DNA from: a virus
DNA length: 64,000 bases
Reading direction: 5' to 3' (one strand)
IMG/VR virus record: IMGVR_UViG_3300044614_001341
Span: 1 to 64,000 of that record
Shown: positions 56,526 to 64,000 of the stretch, in pieces
How positions within the stretch are numbered: the stretch's first letter is position 1
Layout of the letters: each line of letters opens with the position of its first letter
Position numbers and translations under genes: made by a program
Notes under the pieces: generated by a model
Database searches by the model: none
The model's input: only the letters and a program-made list of their open reading frames with translations
Told to the model about the DNA's origin: nothing

Positions 56526-56972
56526 TAATGAATTTCTTCCACAAAAAGTTTCAGTTTGTGAATGACAATTTGGACAAAGCAATCTTAAATTTGAAACTTC
56601 ATTATTATAACATAATCCATCAATATGGTCAACTTGCATTCTTAAATATTTTCCATTCCAAACAGATGCAATTCCACACTCAAAACAATAATCTCCATTT
56701 TTTTCAACTAACAATCTATGTAAGATTGATCTTCTACATTTATTACCTCTAGATAAAACATATTCCTCCAAACTATTCCATTTATTTTGTCCACCAAATT
56801 TAGATAATTTTTTAGTATTATTTGGTTTGTATTCAGGTATCCATTTTTTATATCTAGAGCGTAATGTATCCGGTTTACAATTTAATTCTAAACATAATTC
56901 AGTTGGAGTTTTTTTGCCATTTAATAAGGATTTAATTATATAATCTTTTTTTAAATCTATATCTTTTCTCAT
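56511..56972 (-). CDS. HNH homing endonuclease with HTH, overlapping tRNA-Leu
   Basis: 153 residues. N-terminal HTH (LLNGKKTPTELCLELNCKPD), then HNH: DYCFECGIASVWNG, RMQVDHIDGLCYNNEVSNLR and LLCPNCHSQTETFCGRN. The final residues and stop (LAQMV) are encoded by the tRNA-Leu 5' end (15-nt overlap), so the gene is abutted to or inserted at the tRNA. Late box 21 nt upstream. Same HTH-HNH layout as at 36453-37016. Confidence 0.85.
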   Translation of the reverse strand: MRKDIDLKKDYIIKSLLNGKKTPTELCLELNCKPDTLRSRYKKWIPEYKPNNTKKLSKFGGQNKWNSLEEYVLSRGNKCRRSILHRLLVEKNGDYCFECGIASVWNGKYLRMQVDHIDGLCYNNEVSNLRLLCPNCHSQTETFCGRNSLAQMV

Positions 56973-56993
56973 AATTAGTAAACGTGCTAGTAT

Positions 56994-57001
56994 TATTTAT
57001 A
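56994..57001 (-). promoter_or_regulatory. T4-type late promoter box
   Basis: Perfect TATAAATA; flanked by an imperfect GCTAATA / TACTAGC repeat. Confidence 0.75.
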
Positions 57002-57018
57002 TTAGCGTCTACCTATAA

Positions 57019-57090
57019 TGGAGTGTAAGGAAATCGAATCCTTATTGCTGGAATGCAAATCCAGAGTAATAACCGTTATACGAACACCCC
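57019..57090 (-). tRNA. tRNA-Ala (UGC)
   Basis: Acceptor GGGGTGT/ACACTCC, anticodon stem CTGGA/TCCAG with loop TTTGCAT (anticodon TGC), T-arm GATTCGATTTC (unusual T-loop side), discriminator A. Confidence 0.9.
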
Positions 57091-57099
57091 AATAAAACC

Positions 57100-57128
57100 A
57101 TTATATCACCGAAGTGGCATAAGGTCAA
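57100..57128 (-). promoter_or_regulatory. Sigma-70 promoter for tRNA-Ala
   Basis: TTGACC, 17 bp, TATAAT, starting inside the last codons of the metallopeptidase-like gene. Confidence 0.8.
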
Positions 57129-57513
57129 ATAGTTCTGGATGAAGTTGCCCATACTTACGCATCAATTCACCTGCTTTTGCATTTGCTTGATTTTCAGTTG
57201 GACTCCCAGCATGAGAACTCTTACGGTCTAAACCTTTCTCCATATGCTGCTTATAATGAACATATTCATGAGCAAGAGTTCTCAAAATATCCATAGGATG
57301 ACGATTGATAATACTTAAGTGAATAGCATTATCTCTCGATATTTCCCCAAACGCTGCAATTCTTTTTGCAAAGTCAGCATCATCTATGAGAATGACTGGA
57401 ATATCATAAGTAAGACGCAACTCTCTTTTTAAGAAGATAGTAAATCTTTTGAGAATTGCGTCAAACTGAATTTGAGTAACTGGTCTTCCTTTTCTTTTTC
57501 CAAGAAGAGACAT
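57106..57513 (-). CDS. Zinc metallopeptidase-like protein (HExxH)
   Basis: 135 residues. DILRTLAHEYVHYKQHMEKG carries H-E-x-x-H for zinc binding and catalysis; the DRKSSHAGSPTENQANAKAG segment may supply the third ligand. Resembles SprT/minigluzincin-sized phage peptidases. Substrate unknown, and a non-proteolytic role cannot be excluded. Confidence 0.7.
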   Translation of the reverse strand: MSLLGKRKGRPVTQIQFDAILKRFTIFLKRELRLTYDIPVILIDDADFAKRIAAFGEISRDNAIHLSIINRHPMDILRTLAHEYVHYKQHMEKGLDRKSSHAGSPTENQANAKAGELMRKYGQLHPELFDLMPLR

Positions 57514-57530
57514 ATTTTTTAAAATATTTA

Positions 57531-57716
57531 TTAGGCACCAAGAACAGCACCAATACCATCATCGATATCTTGAATTACTGTACGAATACTAGAAATACGA
57601 GGAGGAACAATTACATCATCATAAGTATATCCTTTTTGCGCCTCAAACAGAACTTGACGGACTGCAGCGGCGGATCGAGCATCCATTTTAATTGTTACTT
57701 TTTTATCTTTAGTCAT
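57531..57716 (-). CDS. Hypothetical protein, 61 aa
   Basis: Soluble: MTKDKKVTIKMDARSAAAVR ... ISSIRTVIQDIDDGIGAVLG. ATGA overlap with MazG. Conserved-looking in replication clusters; function unknown. Confidence 0.65.
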   Translation of the reverse strand: MTKDKKVTIKMDARSAAAVRQVLFEAQKGYTYDDVIVPPRISSIRTVIQDIDDGIGAVLGA

Positions 57717-58126
57717 CGGTCATCAGGTGCTCTATTTTCCGAAAAGTATGAATCAAACGCACCCTCAGGATAACGCTTGAGAAGTTTTTGAACATTACGA
57801 GCAACAACATCATCGAGTGTAGTATCCAGTGCCATACAAGCCTGGGCAACATACCACATAATATCACCCAGTTCAATAATCAGGTGCTCACGATTATCCT
57901 CATTATAAGGTTTACCTTGAAACACCATCTTCTTAACAATCTCCATAAACTCACCACCTTCTGCATTAATACCAACAGCAGAAGTCAGAAGACGCTCAAT
58001 ATTTGCACCTTTCTCATCCAGTTCAACCAGGCGATCAGAAAGGGCAAGAAAGTCTTTAGATGCGTCAGAAGTTACGGCATCTACAAACTCAGCGTACTTA
58101 TCAAAATTAACGTGTTTAGTTTCCAT
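57713..58126 (-). CDS. mazG: MazG-like nucleoside triphosphate pyrophosphohydrolase
   Basis: 137 residues. AVGINAEGGEFMEIVKKMVF and LIIELGDIMWYVAQACMALD provide the E-x-x-E ... E-x-x-D metal-binding pattern of the MazG/all-alpha NTP-PPase fold. Cyanophage MazG has been proposed to act on dNTPs or on alarmones; phage enzymes prefer deoxynucleotides such as dGTP and dCTP in published tests. Placed with helicase and recombinase genes, fitting nucleotide-pool control. Confidence 0.87.
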   Translation of the reverse strand: METKHVNFDKYAEFVDAVTSDASKDFLALSDRLVELDEKGANIERLLTSAVGINAEGGEFMEIVKKMVFQGKPYNEDNREHLIIELGDIMWYVAQACMALDTTLDDVVARNVQKLLKRYPEGAFDSYFSENRAPDDR

Positions 58127-59505
58127 TAAAATTTAAATCCTTCAAATGACTTTTTGAGTTTCTTGTCTTCGTAATCATTATACTCGTCTTCGTTTCCAGA
58201 GTCAAGTATGTCTTTTTGTGCTGACTGTTCACAATCATACAGTCTCATTTTAGCACGATCAATACCCACAATAAAACGCTTAAAGATTGTTGGGTCATTA
58301 TAACGATTCTTCAATTGTTTCACCATAATCTGTCCCAATCCCTCCAACTCTTCAGTGCTAATAAGGGCAAACATAAGATCAGCAGTAGCAGGGAGACCAA
58401 AGGACTCACTAGTATCAGTAAGTTCAACATCAGAATTACCATAACCACTGCGGGTAGTCTGGGTAGCAGAGACAATGGGAACATTGAATTCCACTGCCAA
58501 ACCGCGAAGTTCCTCTGCAATTGACTTAATGTATGAATAAGAATTGATAGAACTGTTTGCCTTATGCCTAGAGGAAGCACAAATATTAAGGTAGTCAATG
58601 AAAATAATATCAGGTCGAAATGATTTCTTAAGAGCAAGTTCATTGAGAAGTGCCTTGAAATGTCCTGAGTGTGCAGAAGCGGTAGGATATTCTTTGATTA
58701 CCAAAGAACCTTGTGTCTTCTTTGCAATATTATTTACTTTATTTTCAAATGCCGAACGTGGGAGATCAACCAGTTGCTGAATCGGGACATTGAGAAGGTT
58801 TGCATCAATTCTTTCTGCAATTCGTTCTTCCGCCATCTCAAGAGTGATGTAGAGTACGTTCCTACCCTGTAGCAACGCGGCACTAGCAACGTGACACATG
58901 AACAACGATTTCCCAACACCCGTTCCAGCGAGAGCAATATTGAGAGTCTTGTTAGGTAAACCACCTTTCGTGATTTTGTTGAAATATTCCAAGTCAAACT
59001 CGATTTTATCTTCTTTACGGTGGTAAAATTCATAACGCTCTCCATAATTTTGAAGATAATCGTGTCCAATATTATTATCAAAAGATACTGCTAGAGCATC
59101 TGAAAGAATACTTGGAATAGCATCACGATTTTTCTTCCCATCATTACCATCGGCAATATGAATAGACTCCATAAGTGCTAGGTAAATGGCACGATCACGA
59201 CACCACTTTTCTGTGGTGTCAAGAATCCATTGCTTATCTACTATAGCATCGTTCAAAGATGCATTGATTTCTCGAATCTCCTTGACTTCAGTTTCATTGA
59301 GATCTGTGCGATTTTCTACCTCAATGTTGAGTGCTTCAATGGTGATTGCTGAACCATACTTAACAATGAATTGAACAATCTCCTCAAAAATGACCTTCTC
59401 CGCCTTTTGCTCAAAATAATCTGGTTGTATGAAAGGTATAACTTTTCGTGAGTAATCTTCATTAAATACAAGGTTCCTTAAAATAGTAGTTTCAATTCTT
59501 TCCAT
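58126..59505 (-). CDS. gp41: Replicative DNA helicase, T4 gp41 type
   Basis: 459 residues, DnaB/RecA-fold hexameric helicase. Walker A NIALAGTGVGKSLFMCHVAS, Walker B DIIFIDYLNIC, and IVSATQTTRSGYGN.... Unwinds DNA ahead of the fork and partners gp61. Overlaps neighbours by 1 nt each side. Confidence 0.94.
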   Translation of the reverse strand: MERIETTILRNLVFNEDYSRKVIPFIQPDYFEQKAEKVIFEEIVQFIVKYGSAITIEALNIEVENRTDLNETEVKEIREINASLNDAIVDKQWILDTTEKWCRDRAIYLALMESIHIADGNDGKKNRDAIPSILSDALAVSFDNNIGHDYLQNYGERYEFYHRKEDKIEFDLEYFNKITKGGLPNKTLNIALAGTGVGKSLFMCHVASAALLQGRNVLYITLEMAEERIAERIDANLLNVPIQQLVDLPRSAFENKVNNIAKKTQGSLVIKEYPTASAHSGHFKALLNELALKKSFRPDIIFIDYLNICASSRHKANSSINSYSYIKSIAEELRGLAVEFNVPIVSATQTTRSGYGNSDVELTDTSESFGLPATADLMFALISTEELEGLGQIMVKQLKNRYNDPTIFKRFIVGIDRAKMRLYDCEQSAQKDILDSGNEDEYNDYEDKKLKKSFEGFKF

Positions 59506-60062
59506 TATTTGTAATGCAAATAGGCACTCATAATATACTTTGGACCACTGATAGAAGGTTCTCCCTTATGAGGAAACATCCAGAGTGGGGGAAACATAAT
59601 TAAGGTTCCCTGCTTTGGTTGAATTTGAACATCCTTAAAGACAGTTTGACCACCACTTTCAACATCATTCAAATACCACATAAACGATAAAAATCTGCGG
59701 GCGGTCCCATAGTCTATCACATCTACGTGAGTATCAAACTGATCAATACCATTTGGTTCGTATTTTTTAATACGAAATTGTTCTAGAGCGTGTTCTTCAG
59801 GAAATACACGCTTATCTACAAACTCGTAATACTTATCACGATACTCAAAAATCTTTTTAATGATGTGATTATGAACTTGATTAACTTCTGGTGTTAATTC
59901 ACGATTTTCTGTGAAATTAAATTGATTAAAATTAGGTTTCCCCTCATTATCATGACGCTCTTGTTTGTCAGGAACCTGATCAAATAAACTAATTAGAAAG
60001 TTGCATATATCAGGTTCAAGAGCATTTTCGTAAATATGAATAAAATCTCGAAGTTCATCCAT
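59505..60062 (-). CDS. 2OG-Fe(II) oxygenase
   Basis: 185 residues from MDELRDFIHIYENALEP (ATG at 60062). H-x-D in QFDTHVDVIDYGTA, distal His in WMFPHKGEPSISG, and a Lys in place of Arg for 2-oxoglutarate binding (GPKYIMSAYLHYK), as in prolyl-4-hydroxylase-type enzymes. Such oxygenases are frequent in cyanophages and are proposed to hydroxylate proteins, nucleic acids or metabolites. Lies between uvsX and gp41. Confidence 0.85.
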   Translation of the reverse strand: MDELRDFIHIYENALEPDICNFLISLFDQVPDKQERHDNEGKPNFNQFNFTENRELTPEVNQVHNHIIKKIFEYRDKYYEFVDKRVFPEEHALEQFRIKKYEPNGIDQFDTHVDVIDYGTARRFLSFMWYLNDVESGGQTVFKDVQIQPKQGTLIMFPPLWMFPHKGEPSISGPKYIMSAYLHYK

Positions 60063-61059
60063 AAGAGAATTCACCTTTAGCAATCACATCCAGTTTTTCC
60101 ATTACTTCTTCAGTAAAGTACTCTTTTGGATTTGCTAGAATTTGTTTGGCATAAATTTTCTTACCATCCATTTCATAACGTCCCGCAACATTCTTCCAGA
60201 GTCCGCCGAGTTCCCCGAGTTCCAAAAGACCATAATAGCGATCAAGACCGCGCTCATCATAAAATAGACGGACTTCAACTTGCTGGTTCTCCTTACTTAA
60301 ACGCGACTTAGCAGTCTTTGCCTTGATAATATTTCCAACGATTTCTGTTCCATCCTTTTCCTTTTTCTTTGAAAGGTAAATGATACTAGAAGCAGCATAC
60401 TTAAGACCACTACCACCACCCATCTCCTTAGTAGGAACATAAGCACCAATAACATCATAAGTGTGATTGGTTACAATCATAGGGATTTTTGCTTGACCAA
60501 GTTTCAAAGTAAGCATACGGAATGCACCTTTAATCAGTTGGGATTTGGTCATGTCACGAACTTCTTTATCATTCAAAGCATCATTAATCTCTTTACTTGT
60601 AGAAAGCATTCCCAAAGAGTCTAGAACAAACATACAAGGATTTCGTTCTCCCTCAGGTTTTTTCATATACATATCTACTGCTTTGAGTGCCGTTCCACGA
60701 AACTCTTCAACAGTAACAACATTGACAACCACAAGACGAGAAGTATCAATTCCACGGGATTCTAAAAGAGATTTAGTGATAGCAGCCTCAGTGTCAAAGT
60801 AGAGACAGTAACCATCGGGATGAGTATCAAGAAAGTTCTTAACCACGGCGAGAGAGAAAAAAGTCTTTCCAGTAGAAGACTCTCCAGCAATAGCAGTAAT
60901 CTTATTCCCAGATACACCACCAAATACACTACCTGAAACCAGTGCATTAAAAATGTATGAACCTGTATCAACATAAGTCTCTGTCTCATCAATGTCGGAA
61001 GCAAGTTGCGTATACTCACCACCAATTTCTTTTACAATATCTTTAAGAAAATCCATCAT
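60055..61059 (-). CDS. uvsX: Recombinase UvsX (RecA-like)
   Basis: 334 residues. Walker A AIAGESSTGKTFFSLAVVKN, CLYFDTEAAITK, and FVLDSLGMLSTS with the L2-type GGGSGLKYAASS region. Catalyses strand exchange for recombination-dependent replication. Start at 61059 overlaps the 46-aa stop as ATGATG; 61056 is an alternative. Confidence 0.94.
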   Translation of the reverse strand: MMDFLKDIVKEIGGEYTQLASDIDETETYVDTGSYIFNALVSGSVFGGVSGNKITAIAGESSTGKTFFSLAVVKNFLDTHPDGYCLYFDTEAAITKSLLESRGIDTSRLVVVNVVTVEEFRGTALKAVDMYMKKPEGERNPCMFVLDSLGMLSTSKEINDALNDKEVRDMTKSQLIKGAFRMLTLKLGQAKIPMIVTNHTYDVIGAYVPTKEMGGGSGLKYAASSIIYLSKKKEKDGTEIVGNIIKAKTAKSRLSKENQQVEVRLFYDERGLDRYYGLLELGELGGLWKNVAGRYEMDGKKIYAKQILANPKEYFTEEVMEKLDVIAKGEFSYG

Positions 61060-61196
61060 TCTTTCTCCATATTTTCATTTTTATCAATATAGTTCATTTT
61101 ATAAGTCCATAATTTTTGATAGAGTGCAGAATCTCCTCCCAATCTCATAGCACTAATAATCGTATTCAATTCTTTTTCGTTAATAGGCAAATCCAT
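61056..61196 (-). CDS. Small protein between gp43 and uvsX, 46 aa
   Basis: ATG overlaps the polymerase stop (TGATG). MDLPINEKELNTIISAMRLG ... helical. Both ends overlap neighbours by 1-4 nt, strongly supporting translation. Function unknown. Confidence 0.7.
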   Translation of the reverse strand: MDLPINEKELNTIISAMRLGGDSALYQKLWTYKMNYIDKNENMEKE

Positions 61197-63697
61197 CAGT
61201 TAAAAAATGACTCTAAGGTTGTTATATGTTCTGTTTTCCATCCAATTGCATCAAGAATGGACTTAAGTGGTTCAAGAAAACTTTTTTCAAATTGTAGTTC
61301 ATAGTCAATATATTTGTCAAGTCCAAGTTCCAAAGGAAAATCTTGAATGAAAGAGACAATATTTTCTTGAATAATATTTGGTTTTTTGAGGTAGATAAAT
61401 TTAATCTTTTCCCCATTACCAATAAGTGAATATTTATTGGTGAGTTTTTTCTCTTTAATATAATGATTAAAGAGAAGTGCTCCACGAATATGAATTGGTG
61501 TTCCCTTCATATAAATGTCAGAATGGGAATGATATTTACGAACATCTGAGGCAGTTCTTGGAAAAGCAATCTGCTCTGGTGGCAGTTTTTTGAAGTCAGA
61601 ACGACACTTATCAATAAACTTAATCACCTGTTCTTCAGTTCCACTCATCATTAGTTTCAGACCATCTTTAATCATCTGGCGACAAGGAGCAGGTGTGGAG
61701 GATTTAACTGCCTCAATACCCATCATCTTCAGTTTAGGTTCTTCATAACGAACACCCTCACTATCCCAAACATTGAGAATATACCGCTTTTTGGCAGTCC
61801 AGATTCCACGGTCAGCAATATTCTCCCGCTTCATCTGCATCTTTTGGTCATATGCATTCACATAATCCGCCAGTTCTTGGTAGCAACTTTCAATATATTT
61901 TTCAAGTTCCACCTTAGCGACCTTATCAAGGAACGAAACAACGCTTTCAGTAGTTTTTTCTCTTCCCTTGTATACAGTTTCAACCAAAGGACCCATATTG
62001 AGATAAATGGAATCAGTATCAGAAGCAATAACATAATCTACCTCTTTAGTTTTTAGAAGTTTATTGAGATAAGTATTCATTTTTTCTTCTATCCAACGAA
62101 TAGCAACTTGCCCAGAAAGAGTAATTGCCTCAGCATTCGCTAATTTAAAGTAACGAAAATACTGATTACCAATAGCACCATAGGCAGAGTTAAGTTGAAT
62201 CTTTCTTGCCATTTGGATATTGTTACATCTAGCAATCTCCTTCTCAAGTTCCTTTGTCTTTTTCTTTTCATACTCCTGTTTAGCAGCAAGCATCTTCTTT
62301 TTGTAAATGGTGCGATCTTCATAGATCTTTTCCATCAACTCTGGAAGAAATCCCCGAACATCTTTACGATACATTGCCCCATTAGCACATACCGCATAGT
62401 CCTTATACATTTCAAATGTGAGTTGTTTGTTAAGGATCTTATCGACACTAACAGATGGGTGCCTTTCTTCTACCAAAGTTTCTGGTGAAATATTATAACC
62501 CATAATCAGGTGAGGATACAGTGAGTTAAGGTCAAAGTTCACAACCCAATCATACACCCCAGGAATCGGTTCTTTTACATAAGCACCAGCATACTTAGAA
62601 TCTTTATCAGACCTCACGTTTGGAGGAATCACAATATTCTTCTTTTTCAGATAGTTGTAGATAATTGTATCCCACATACGAACCTGAGAGAAAACATCAG
62701 CATAGTTTGCCTTAGCATCATACGCCATCGTCAAAGCAAGTTCAATGAGTTTCATCTTGTCTTCCAAACGGTCAACAAGTTCTACGTCAATGATGTTGTA
62801 TTCTACAAACTTCTGCCAACCTTTGGTGTAGAAATCTTTGAACGTATCAAACTCACTGTGATCTAACTTTTTCTGACCAAGTTCTACATTTGCAATGTGG
62901 TCAAGACGATAAGATTCCTGTGCCTTATAAGTAAACTTCTTATAAAGATTCAGATAATCAAGTTGACTTACTCCACCAATATCATAGGAAATATGCTTAC
63001 GCCCAGAGATGAATGTTTCACTTTCAGTTACCAATCCCCATGGAGACATACGCTTCATGAGTTTTTCTCCCAGAACACGATCTATACGACGAACCAAGTA
63101 TGGGATATCATATAATTCACTATTCCAACCAGTAATGACTTCAGGTGTATTCTCCTCAATCATCCACCAATTAATAAAGTCGTTCAACAAATCATGCTCA
63201 TTTGTAAAAGAACGATATTTTACATTACTCTGTTGATTATTGAACTTACCAAGACCCCAAGTAAGAATCTGTTTTGTATTATAATCTTGAAGTGTAATGA
63301 GCAACACTTCTTCAGCGGCACTTTCCACATCAGGGAATCCATTCTCGGATGCAACCTCAATATCAATTGTTGTTACTTTGATTTTATTAATATCAAACTT
63401 AACTTCATCTTCAGGATAAGTTTCGGAAATATATTGATAGATGTATCGGTCATTTCCATGAATTGAAAATCCTTGAACATCAGTATATTTCTTAATAAAT
63501 TCTCTACATTCTCTTACTGTTCCAGGTTGAATTGGTTCAACACATTCACCATTCAGAGTTTTATATTCAGTATTCTTTTTTGAAGGAACAAAAAGAGTCG
63601 GGTAAAACTTCTCACGGGTCATGAAATGTTTACCATTTTCATAACCACGGACCAAGAAGTGGTCCCCGACCATCTGGACATTTGTATAAAATCGCAT
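61196..63697 (-). CDS. gp43: DNA polymerase, T4 gp43 type (family B)
   Basis: 833 residues with proofreading and polymerase domains. Exo I VTTIDIEVASENGFPD, exo motif near VEYNIIDVELVDRLEDK, Pol A VNFDLNSLYPHLIMGYNISP, Pol B QLNSAYGAIGNQYFRY, and Pol C YVIASDTDSIYLN (Asp-Thr-Asp). Full length, no intein or split. Confidence 0.96.
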   Translation of the reverse strand: MRFYTNVQMVGDHFLVRGYENGKHFMTREKFYPTLFVPSKKNTEYKTLNGECVEPIQPGTVRECREFIKKYTDVQGFSIHGNDRYIYQYISETYPEDEVKFDINKIKVTTIDIEVASENGFPDVESAAEEVLLITLQDYNTKQILTWGLGKFNNQQSNVKYRSFTNEHDLLNDFINWWMIEENTPEVITGWNSELYDIPYLVRRIDRVLGEKLMKRMSPWGLVTESETFISGRKHISYDIGGVSQLDYLNLYKKFTYKAQESYRLDHIANVELGQKKLDHSEFDTFKDFYTKGWQKFVEYNIIDVELVDRLEDKMKLIELALTMAYDAKANYADVFSQVRMWDTIIYNYLKKKNIVIPPNVRSDKDSKYAGAYVKEPIPGVYDWVVNFDLNSLYPHLIMGYNISPETLVEERHPSVSVDKILNKQLTFEMYKDYAVCANGAMYRKDVRGFLPELMEKIYEDRTIYKKKMLAAKQEYEKKKTKELEKEIARCNNIQMARKIQLNSAYGAIGNQYFRYFKLANAEAITLSGQVAIRWIEEKMNTYLNKLLKTKEVDYVIASDTDSIYLNMGPLVETVYKGREKTTESVVSFLDKVAKVELEKYIESCYQELADYVNAYDQKMQMKRENIADRGIWTAKKRYILNVWDSEGVRYEEPKLKMMGIEAVKSSTPAPCRQMIKDGLKLMMSGTEEQVIKFIDKCRSDFKKLPPEQIAFPRTASDVRKYHSHSDIYMKGTPIHIRGALLFNHYIKEKKLTNKYSLIGNGEKIKFIYLKKPNIIQENIVSFIQDFPLELGLDKYIDYELQFEKSFLEPLKSILDAIGWKTEHITTLESFFN

Positions 63698-63951
63698 TAT
63701 GCAGTCAATTCAAGATACTTTTCAACAATTTCTGGTTTAGGATTTACAATAGTAAGAATACTATCGGAGTGAATCATCATTTCTGTTTGGTCAGATACAT
63801 CTGGCCAAGGAGTTAAATTTCCCTCAGCATCAATTTTATAGGGATTAATTAGTTTACAATCTGGTTCTCCAAGTTCAGAACCAACTTCAATAATCTCAGT
63901 GACAATTACATTGTCAACCTTCAGTAAAAGACACTTCACTGTTTTCGACAT
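63697..63951 (-). CDS. Hypothetical protein upstream of gp43, 84 aa
   Basis: Soluble, beta-rich (VKCLLLKVDNVIVTEIIEVG, SDSILTIVNPKPEIVEKYLE). In T4-like cyanophages a small protein precedes gp43; role not known. Overlaps the polymerase start by 1 nt. Confidence 0.65.
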   Translation of the reverse strand: MSKTVKCLLLKVDNVIVTEIIEVGSELGEPDCKLINPYKIDAEGNLTPWPDVSDQTEMMIHSDSILTIVNPKPEIVEKYLELTA

Positions 63952-64000
63952 TTACTTTTTCCTCATACATTTCTTTAATAGTTTGAATTGGTTCTACAAT
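63914..64000 (-). CDS. C-terminal fragment of an upstream gene (partial)
   Basis: A frame open at the window edge gives VEPIQTIKEMYEEKVNVENS ... then a stop at 63914, overlapping the 84-aa gene start by 38 nt. T4 gene order would predict regA or a clamp-loader gene here, but the fragment is too short to identify. Confidence 0.35.
   Translation of the reverse strand: MVEPIQTIKEMYEEKVNVENSEVSFTEG

Overview
This window reads as part of the genome of a T4-like cyanophage (a contractile-tailed myovirus of marine Synechococcus or Prochlorococcus). The evidence is the combination of T4 core replication genes (gp43 polymerase, UvsX, gp41 helicase, gp61 primase, NrdA/NrdB) with cyanobacterial metabolic genes (psbA, psbD, two hli, petF, talC, gnd) and many short proteins of the type common in this phage group. 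Nearly everything is on the minus strand; the exception is a compact four-gene plus-strand cassette at 38273-40275. I do not name a strain.

Layout. 1-9883: tail-fibre or other virion adhesion genes (an Asp-box repeat protein cut by the window edge, a 1441-residue fibre with a self-cleaving S74 chaperone domain, and a beta-helix protein). 9940-19963: the host-takeover block with gnd, talC, psbD, psbA, a peroxiredoxin, two hli, ferredoxin and small membrane proteins, interrupted by three homing-endonuclease genes next to psbD and psbA. 20062-31349: a glycan cluster with GDP-mannose 4,6-dehydratase, GDP-fucose synthase, a perosamine-type aminotransferase, an acyltransferase, an FkbM methyltransferase and several glycosyltransferases, two of them GT11 and one GT10. 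31544-38048: small genes, eight tRNAs (Pro, Ser, Val, Gly, Thr, Asn, Arg, Tyr), a Dps-like ferritin, an HNH gene, a full-length outer-membrane porin and an exported lysozyme-like enzyme. 38273-40275: the plus-strand cassette, three exported proteins (two recognisably paralogous) and a proline-rich membrane protein. 40291-42735: a probable lysis module (holin-like protein, GH24 lysozyme, C39-like peptidase). 42779-64000: small genes, nrdB/nrdA with a GIY-YIG gene between them, primase, putative virion proteins, a cytidylyltransferase-like protein, two more tRNAs (Leu, Ala), MazG, helicase, a 2OG-Fe(II) oxygenase, UvsX and DNA polymerase.

Regulation is unusually legible. I found twelve perfect TATAAATA (T4-type late) boxes on the minus strand, nearly all 19-31 nt before a start codon, and about seventeen sigma-70-type promoters (TTGAC-like -35, 16-17 bp, TATAAT-like -10). 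Two composite designs recur. In four places the -35 of a sigma-70 promoter lies in the loop of the preceding terminator hairpin. In four places the T-tract of a terminator runs directly into a TATAAATA box. All six classical homing-endonuclease genes have their own TATAAATA box, which in most cases sits between the arms of an inverted repeat; in the clearest cases the downstream arm contains the ribosome-binding site.

Together the genes suggest a phage that keeps photosystem II running (D1, D2, HLIPs, ferredoxin), shunts carbon through the pentose phosphate pathway (TalC, Gnd) to feed ribonucleotide reductase, alters the cell envelope (fucose/perosamine glycans, porin, exported cassette), and copies its DNA with a T4-type replisome. 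The best candidates for undescribed biology are the plus-strand envelope cassette beside an exported lysozyme, the porin with Pho-box-like repeats in its promoter, and the promoter-in-terminator elements. No stretch longer than about 300 bases lacks a gene; intergenic stretches above about 100 bases are described.
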